Below, piece after piece: positions 58,562-64,000 of a stretch of DNA of 64,000 bases. Under the pieces are notes generated by a model. The model searched no databases, was not told where the DNA came from, and worked only from the letters and a program-made list of their open reading frames with translations. The position numbers and the translations under genes are program-made. How positions within the stretch are numbered: the first letter of the stretch is position 1; every line of letters starts with the position of its first letter. The stretch comes from Cyrtodaria siliqua (Eukaryota > Mollusca > Bivalvia > Adapedonta > Hiatellidae): positions 124,001 through 188,000 of the forward strand of contig JAWPHD010001352.1 of NCBI GenBank assembly GCA_037043455.1, written 5' to 3'.

Positions 58562-59080
58562 AACAAGAGGTCAATGACCTTGAATGAATGAATGAATGAA
58601 TGAATGGTGTTTTACGGCACGTCGACACATAAATAGGTCATATTGTGTAAAATATTTTATGAAAAATGAAGTATTAATTAAAAATTAATGTAAATATATA
58701 AAGATAAAACTATTAAAAAATAAGGGATGATAAGGTGTAATATAAACTATGTATGTAAATCAACAAATGCCCGTCAACGGGTATATAAACAAGTAAATAT
58801 ATATAAGAACACATTACACTGATTTATATAGTCTGATCTATTTCAGGAAATCTAAAACAAGACTAAAATCTACATTATCAAATAACTCTTTCATAGTATT
58901 AACATTGTAGTACCCGACGCATAGGATCAAAGACTACACATTCCAATAAGATGTGTTTGACTGTTAACGATGCAAAGCAACCTTGAAGCTCTACTGCTTG
59001 ATTTTGATTTCAGGAAATAGTCGCTACAAACTTGTATTTTGAAAATCTATTTTTAGCCATGGCGGCCATCTTGAATTATT
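58562..59080 (+). mobile_element. Helentron-like element (320 bp type) split by a LINE tail
   Basis: Starts AACAAGAGGTCAATGACCTT, is interrupted at 58585, resumes at 58981 with GAAGCTCTACTGCTTGATTT, and continues to GGCGGCCATCTTGAATTATT, where the next LINE copy begins. Confidence 0.8.
58585..58980 (-). mobile_element. LINE 3'-end insertion, 396 bp, with 7 bp target duplication
   Basis: Tail GAATGAATGAATGAATGG through the 3' UTR to the end of the RNase H region (TTTGACTGTTAACGATGCAA). CCTTGAA lies on both sides (58578-58584, 58981-58987) and occurs once in uninterrupted family members. Confidence 0.85.
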
Positions 59081-59927
59081 GAAGTATTAGGCTTCACGAC
59101 TGGGGTACTACTAAACTTCACAGGCTTAGAAGAACCCCCTTTCCAATTCTGAGAAACTGACATGCTCTTGACATTGCCAGTTTTGTGTTTTATTTAAATG
59201 TAAAAGTTGGATTAGGTGAAAAGCTTAATTTTGATTTGTTAAGTTGAATTTGTTGATTTTTGTTTGGATTTGATACTGAGGAAGTATTCTTTGTATTTTG
59301 AATTTCTGACTGGTTCGTATTGCGTACTTGCATCCTGTGTGTGTTGCTTTTGTTTTGAGAATAGATGCGTACGAGGTCGGACTTGAAATTTGTTTTGAAT
59401 TTGCGTGATGTCCCAGACCGCAGTTGGTAAATTTGAGGTCGTTAGGACAATCGGATTCGTTATGTTTGAATGCAGAATCGCCACATTTACCACAACGTTC
59501 TTCTTTAGTACACCTGGAGTTGTGGTGCCCAAAGGCTTGGCAGTTGTAGCAACGTAACGGGTTTGGAAGGCGTCAACATGCAATTGCAGATATGGTTGTA
59601 GCAACGTAACGGGTTTGGAAGGCGTCAACATGCAATTGCAGATATGCCACCTTTATTGTTTTTGGTAAGACGGGTGTTGCAAATGTGAGTACGATAGTAT
59701 TTGTACTAATAATTTTGTCATTCCTCTTGATGGTTATTCGGCGAGCTGCAGTTACCAACTGTGGCGCAAGCTCGTGAATAATTTCATCTTCAGGTACTCC
59801 GGGCACCTGATGACACCTTTGGAGATGTTCATAGAGGAGTGAGGGTAGCATTTGACTTTTGTGTTTAAAATTTGTGTCATTGTTAGTAAATTATCGGAGT
59901 AAGATTTTTTTCCCGTTTCAATAAGTA

Positions 59928-60285
59928 CAGGGCTTTTTTCAACAAAATTGGGAAGAGGCCCAGGCCTGTCCATTTTGGGAAAAAAGATTGCGCTTATTTC
60001 TCATTTTGGGAAAAATACAAGGTTTCATAAATTAAGTAAATATGACCTTAATATATTTTATATATATTGTCATCCATTATTTACCATAATTATTAACTTT
60101 TCCAAGTCGGAATTTACTTAGCAGCCAAAAACACACTGCAGAATTCATGCTTTTTCTCAAATTCTGAGAGACTGCTGTTTTCCGATTGGGAAATATTTTT
60201 GCCACAGTTGGGAAAAAACAGTCCAATTTTCTGTTGGGAAGAGGCCCTTTACAGGCCTCTTGTTATATAAGGTAAAAAAGCCCTG
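59928..60285. mobile_element. 358 bp TIR MITE inserted in LINE ORF1
   Basis: Ends CAGGGCTTTTTTC and AAAAAAGCCCTG, flanked by AAGTA on both sides (59923-59927, 60286-60290). The homologous LINE at 47.9 kb lacks it and shows an uninterrupted TTTCAATTAGAAGAG-type site. The interior has repeated GGGAAGAGGCCC and GGCCTCTTGTTAT phrases. Superfamily unassigned: CAGGG ends with a 5 bp duplication. Confidence 0.85.
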
Positions 60286-61062
60286 AAGTATAGTTTTGTT
60301 TTTTAATTTTTTAATTTGTTTGACATGTCCTGCAATGGAATGGACAGTTTTCTCGATAATAAAATGTGATATATCTGCAACAGGCCTTTCCCTGTTTTCC
60401 GATTCGATGATGAGAAAACGAGGAAACGACTTGTTGATCACTTGTTCATCAGTATCAGATTCATGTTCTGTTTTTTTCCGTTTGTTCGTAGTTTGTGCGT
60501 TTTGTGATGCCATGATGGGCGTTAAGAATTCATCTTCCACGCTTCTCACCCACCTCGGAGTCCAACAAGGGGACATTTGCTGTGGATATCCAACAGTCAA
60601 AATGCCAAGAATACGTAGAAGGTATACTCATATAAAGCTAACGCATCAGACCCCCCCATACCACCCAGCGGACATAACCCCTTAACTAAAAAGTCAAAGA
60701 GCCGCACTTATGTTCCGCTTAAAAAGTGGCACGAGTATAGCCATATAGCGTTTTGAAATACATGATTAGCCCGTGCCATAAAAGACCCTATGTATATAAT
60801 GTTTAAAGTAGAACAATATAAAAGGTTAAGTAGGATACAGTGTACTGGTACTGTCTGAATAATAAGGTCGGATCTCTTATAGCTGGCGTGACAAACCGAT
60901 TGATCAGATCGGGCCAAATCTGACCGCCCGTCTAGTTGAAGTCCGGACCAAAGTGGTGTGTTGCAACGTGGAGCTACCAAATCTCCACGCCACTCAACCA
61001 CCAGGACTCCCTTCTCCAACAACACGGGTCGCCACCCACGGTCAACAGGTGGGTTACATTTC

Positions 61063-61081
61063 GGGGGGGGGGGGGGGGGGG
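61063..61081 (+). repeat. 19 bp poly-G run
   Basis: The homologous LINE position at 48.8 kb reads GGGGGAGTCGGGGG. The run may be real slippage or a sequencing or assembly error. Confidence 0.7.
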
Positions 61082-61205
61082 TTCTACCCCTCTGCTAAGT
61101 AACGAGCAGTCGGTTTATTCTTATCACCCCACCACCGACTTGGGGGGGACCATTGACATGAAAAACATTTAACTGATCTTGAATATATATGGTATTAATT
61201 GTACA

Positions 61206-61523
61206 GCTCCGAGTTCGCACAGGATGAGATGGTGAACCCAATCCAACTACCCATAGCGAGCCCATAGGATCAAGTCGATACATGCAAGTCTGAGGTTAAC
61301 GGTCACAACCTCAAGACAGACAACACCAAGGGGCACGGTGTAGTTGATCGAAGGTATGTAATAGCTGACACGATCGACATGTAAGAGCAGCAGGAAGAGT
61401 CGGACGAATCTGCCGCTAAATCTTCCATGGGCATTGACGAAGATGTTTACGATCAGGTGGATACGGGAAGCCAGAAGGTAACGGTGATAACACCCACTTT
61501 GACGATCAGTTTCTCTGATGTTT
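61206..61523 (+). pseudogene. Protein-like frame with two in-frame stops, unrecognised
   Basis: One reading frame from AGCTCCGAGTTCGCACAGGA to TCTGATGTTTGA stays protein-like for about 106 codons (SEFAQDEMVNPIQLPIASP; DQVDTCKSEVNGHNLKTDNT; ESDESAAKSSMGIDEDVYDQ). It is broken only by TAG at 61266 and TAA at 61380, each one transition from a Gln codon. A GT donor (CAGAAG/GTAACG) would leave phase 0, compatible with the next exon. It lies directly between the 57342 and 61547 exons and may be a decayed exon of the same gene or of an inserted retrocopy. Confidence 0.35.
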
Positions 61524-61546
61524 GATTTCGGGTATTTATATTATAG

Positions 61547-61763
61547 GTATCTACTGTATCTGTCAAGGTCAAGGTATTATATCCGGTCCAGGTCAGAGAA
61601 AGCAAAGACTCCTCTTATGGCGTGACTTCAGTAATAGAAAACTTGACAGGAGCGATAAAAGACTTGTCAGGACCAGCAGACATCGTGAAAAGGAGGTCAT
61701 CTGGCCAGTTTTACTTCCTCCACAATATAAAGATTGGGGAAAATTTACATTTGACGAAGGAAG
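61547..61763 (+). CDS. OB-fold (RPA-like) gene, next exon
   Basis: Acceptor ATTTATATTATAG and donor GAAG/GTATGT bound 217 bp, phase 0 to phase 1, so it joins the 57342 exon in frame. The translation includes VSTVSVKVKVLYPVQVRESK, YGVTSVIENLTGAIKDLSG and RRSSGQFYFLHNIKIGENLH. It is less AT-rich than the introns. No named domain is recognised; it may form the end of the OB fold and a linker. The continuous phase with both neighbours is the main support. Confidence 0.6.
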
Positions 61764-62667
61764 GTATGTATATGCATTCAGTATGGGATGAAGGAAAATA
61801 CTAGTATCTTTTGTTGTGGGTGTTCAGAAAGCAGAAAGGGAATGGTGGTGCAAGGGCATATTAATATGTGTAATCGGTGTAGAACAATCAGTTGAGATAT
61901 GCAATCTATTACCGGTTTGATACAATCAGTTACATGTAAGTGATCAATCATTAGTTTCAATCTGTTAGTGTATTTTAAAGTAAACCATGTGCATCATGTC
62001 AGTTGCAGACCTTGAAATTAAAAGCATAATTTCTGATTAAGTATGGATTCTGTCCTGTTCGTATGCCCTTATTATGTTATTTTAATAAGTAAAGTAATTG
62101 TTATAGGTTAAAATGTGTTTGTAACTCATTTTTTGCATAATAGGCTTTATTCCATTTTTGACATTAATGGAAGTGTAGTTTACGATTTTACCAATGATCA
62201 GTTTTAGACTTTTTAATCCATCGTCGTAATTGAATGCCTATATGTTACTGAAGATCAGATGAAATTGAGTAATGAATTCATCTGTATTTGTAATGTTATT
62301 TGTCTGTTAATTGGTTCTATTGCGGTTAGTGGGTGAATTTCATGCAAAGTTTTAGTTCGACAATTTATGTCTGTTCGTCCATGCATTACCTGGATTGACC
62401 TTTTGGTTATTGTTTGTTGTCCTCATGTTCAAAAGGAAATAGTCACACAACTTAAAAGGTTGACACAAATATTAATTATCATAACACAATGATTTTTTAC
62501 TTTGATTTGTCAGTTTAAATGTTGAAAACATAATGCATTGTTGGCACCACTGTTTGTGTAAGTATTTTCAAATGGCAGGAAATTAAAAAGTTTGTATATC
62601 TGGGTTTTTTTTATTGGTATCCAACTGTTCAAGTTTCTATTTATGTTTGTACAGGTGATGGAGACAG
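61764..62667. other. Intron, no other gene seen
   Basis: AT-rich sequence between the two exons. A pyrimidine-rich stretch and TTTGTACAG precede the next exon. Confidence 0.45.
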
Positions 62668-62791
62668 GCGAATTTCTTTATGACAAACAAATGGAACAAG
62701 AATTCACTAACCCAAAGCAGGTGTGTGTGAATGAAGCATTGGCATCGCCAAAGAAAAAGACTCTGTCTGAGTGCTTGGAAAAGTGCAGAGG
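62668..62791 (+). CDS. OB-fold (RPA-like) gene, last visible exon
   Basis: Using the acceptor GGAGACAG (62660-62667) the exon is phase 1 and joins the 61547 exon in frame. It reads EFLYDKQMEQEFTNPKQVCV and NEALASPKKKTLSECLEKCR and ends GG/GTAAGT in phase 2. The stronger-looking acceptor TTTGTACAG 13 bp upstream would add VMETG-type codons but breaks the phase, so acceptor choice is uncertain. The gene must continue beyond the window. Confidence 0.5.
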
Positions 62792-62925
62792 GTAAGTCTT
62801 GGATGAGTGACATGGTAATCGAATGATGTCGTATACGTGTACTTGAAATAGCATGTTGATAAGATGTAGGAAATGTTCAATAGTCAATGTTATTTCGCTA
62901 TTGACGACACAAGGTGTGATATTAT

Positions 62926-63075
62926 CTTTACAAGATTGTTAATATCAATAAAAGCTCTGACAAATTAGAAAAAAGCCAGATTGGACCATTTACATATCAG
63001 TTATTGCCCTTGAATTTCTGAAATATGCTATATTTTCGCATAATTAAAACGAAAGAGCCTTCATTTGGAATGATT
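62926..63075 (-). mobile_element. Helentron-like core fragment (160 bp type)
   Basis: GATTGTTAATATCAATAAAA, GCTCTGACAAATTAGAAAA and GCTATATTTTCGCATAATTA match one unit of the 3792-5382 core. It is probably intronic. Confidence 0.65.
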
Positions 63076-63083
63076 TCAGTCAA

Positions 63084-63618
63084 ACTTACCACCTACACAT
63101 CTGATCACTTATACCATATGATTGTAGCTTAGACAGTAGCCTTCTGTGTGGAACTTTATCAAAAGCTTTCATAAAATCCATGTATATAGTGTTTATTACA
63201 CCACCACCATCTAGTATCCTTGTCCAGTGATCTAAAACATGGAGTAACTGCAATGTCGTTGATCGACTGCCTATAAAGCCGAATTGCTTGTTACTAAATA
63301 ACTTATGCTTTTGCATGTGATCGACAATCCTTTTTCTCACTAGTTTTTTCCAGTCTTACATATCACACTAGTCAGGCTTACAGGCCTATAATTGGCTGGC
63401 TCAGTCTTTTCCCCCTTTTTAAACAATGCTATTACTTGTCCAATTTTCCAGCTTGCCGGCACCAAGTACGGAAGCTGCTGTTGAAAATATTACTCAATGG
63501 TTTGTCGATGATATTTGCCAGCTCAAATAATACTTTTGGATGAATTCGATCCGGGCCTGGTGATTTTGATGTGTCAAGACGTGTGAGCAACTTGTTCACT
63601 TCCTGCTTGGTGAATGGT
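63084..63618 (-). pseudogene. CR1-like LINE reverse transcriptase fragment
   Basis: Two frames carry RT motifs: FTKQEVNKLLTRLDTSKSPG, PDRIHPKVLFELANIIDKPL, then NKQFGFIGSRSTTLQLLHVL and IYMDFMKAFDKVPHRRLLSK (first catalytic Asp in the DFMKAFD motif). The SPGPDRIHPKVL and DFMKAFDKVPH forms are typical of the CR1 group and differ from the I/Nimb-like LINE. Frameshifted between 63432 and 63340 and truncated at both sides. Confidence 0.75.
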
Positions 63619-64000
63619 GAATGAATGAATGGTGTTTTACGGCACGTCGACACATAAATAGGTCATATTGTGCGCAAAAAAATGATGAAAATGAAGAATT
63701 AATTAAAAATTAATGTAAATATATAAAGATAAAATTATTAAAAAATAAGGGATGATAAGGTGTAATATAAAGTATGTATGAAAATTAACAAATGCCCGTC
63801 AACGGGTATATAAACAAGTATAAATATATAAGAACACATTACAATGATTTATATAGTCTGATCTCTTTGAGGAAATCTAAAACAAGACTAAAATCTACAG
63901 TATCATATAACTCTTTCATAGTATTAACATTGTAGTACCTTTGACGTATAGGATCAAAGTCTACACATTCCAATAAGATGTGTTTGACCGTTAACGGTGC
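63619..64000 (-). mobile_element. I/Nimb-like LINE 3' end, copy 4 (continues past window)
   Basis: Begins at the tail GAATGAATGAATGGTGTTTT, includes the 3' UTR (TTAATTAAAAATTAATGTAA) and reaches TGACCGTTAACGGTGC near the RNase H end at the window edge. It is inserted into the CR1-like fragment. Confidence 0.8.

Larger units (their letters stand above)
59090..61150 (-). mobile_element. LINE copy 2: 5' UTR and ORF1 only
   Basis: 5' UTR 60690-61150 and ORF1 from about 60513 (MASQNAQTTNKRKKTEHESD, with KSFPRFLIIESENRERPVAD) are followed by the 358 bp MITE, then ORF1 continues (59926 downward: EDEIIHELAPQLVTAARRIT; then the CCHC region around 59400-59560, with frameshifts). Part of the knuckle region and a 54 bp duplication (CAACGTAACGGGTTTGGAAG, 59550-59645) are altered. 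It stops at about 59090 in ORF1, so it lacks ORF2. A LINE copy retaining only its 5' part is unusual and implies a secondary deletion. Confidence 0.75.

Overview
The window is AT-rich, repeat-saturated animal DNA with introns and no operons. It is most likely from a bivalve or other mollusc. That guess rests on family knowledge: tRNA-headed SINEs with an internal stretch resembling the V-domain of molluscan RUDI-type SINEs, an RNase H-bearing I/Nimb-like LINE, and many copies of short elements beginning AACAAGAGGCCCAAGAGGGC with satellite-like cores. I cannot confirm a species.

Layout. 1-9.4 kb: foldback elements, one possible minus-strand exon, a 1.6 kb Helentron-like element whose empty site survives next to it, a full-length SINE, and a palindrome-rich (CCATGG) element. 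10-20 kb: five Helentron-like elements with different tandem cores, a degenerate tandem array, and SINEs. 20-31 kb: mostly unique AT-rich sequence with nested terminal-inverted-repeat (TIR) elements, SINE-like copies and MITEs. 31-36.7 kb: two Helentron-like elements with a ~320 bp satellite core, then another TIR element. 37-42.8 kb: inverted copies of the tandem array and of the palindrome-rich element, with more Helentron-like elements between them. 43-48.9 kb: a decayed, rearranged LINE (minus strand) with CCHC ORF1, endonuclease, reverse transcriptase and RNase H remnants. 52-55.5 kb and 58.6-61.1 kb: further LINE pieces, carrying insertions of other transposons. 63-64 kb: a CR1-like fragment and another LINE tail.

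The only convincing host gene is on the plus strand between about 50.5 and 62.8 kb. It has several exons and encodes an OB-fold, RPA-like protein. One exon with its upstream intron edge is repeated four times in tandem (56.5-57.6 kb), and only the last copy keeps an open frame and a splice donor. The gene runs off the right edge.

The main biological link is between the retroelements. The LINE, the tRNA-derived SINE and a second SINE-like family share one 3' tail. Its loop is conserved and its stem differs in a compensatory way, which fits SINEs borrowing the LINE's machinery. No rRNA, genuine tRNA gene, CRISPR array or bacterial feature was seen.
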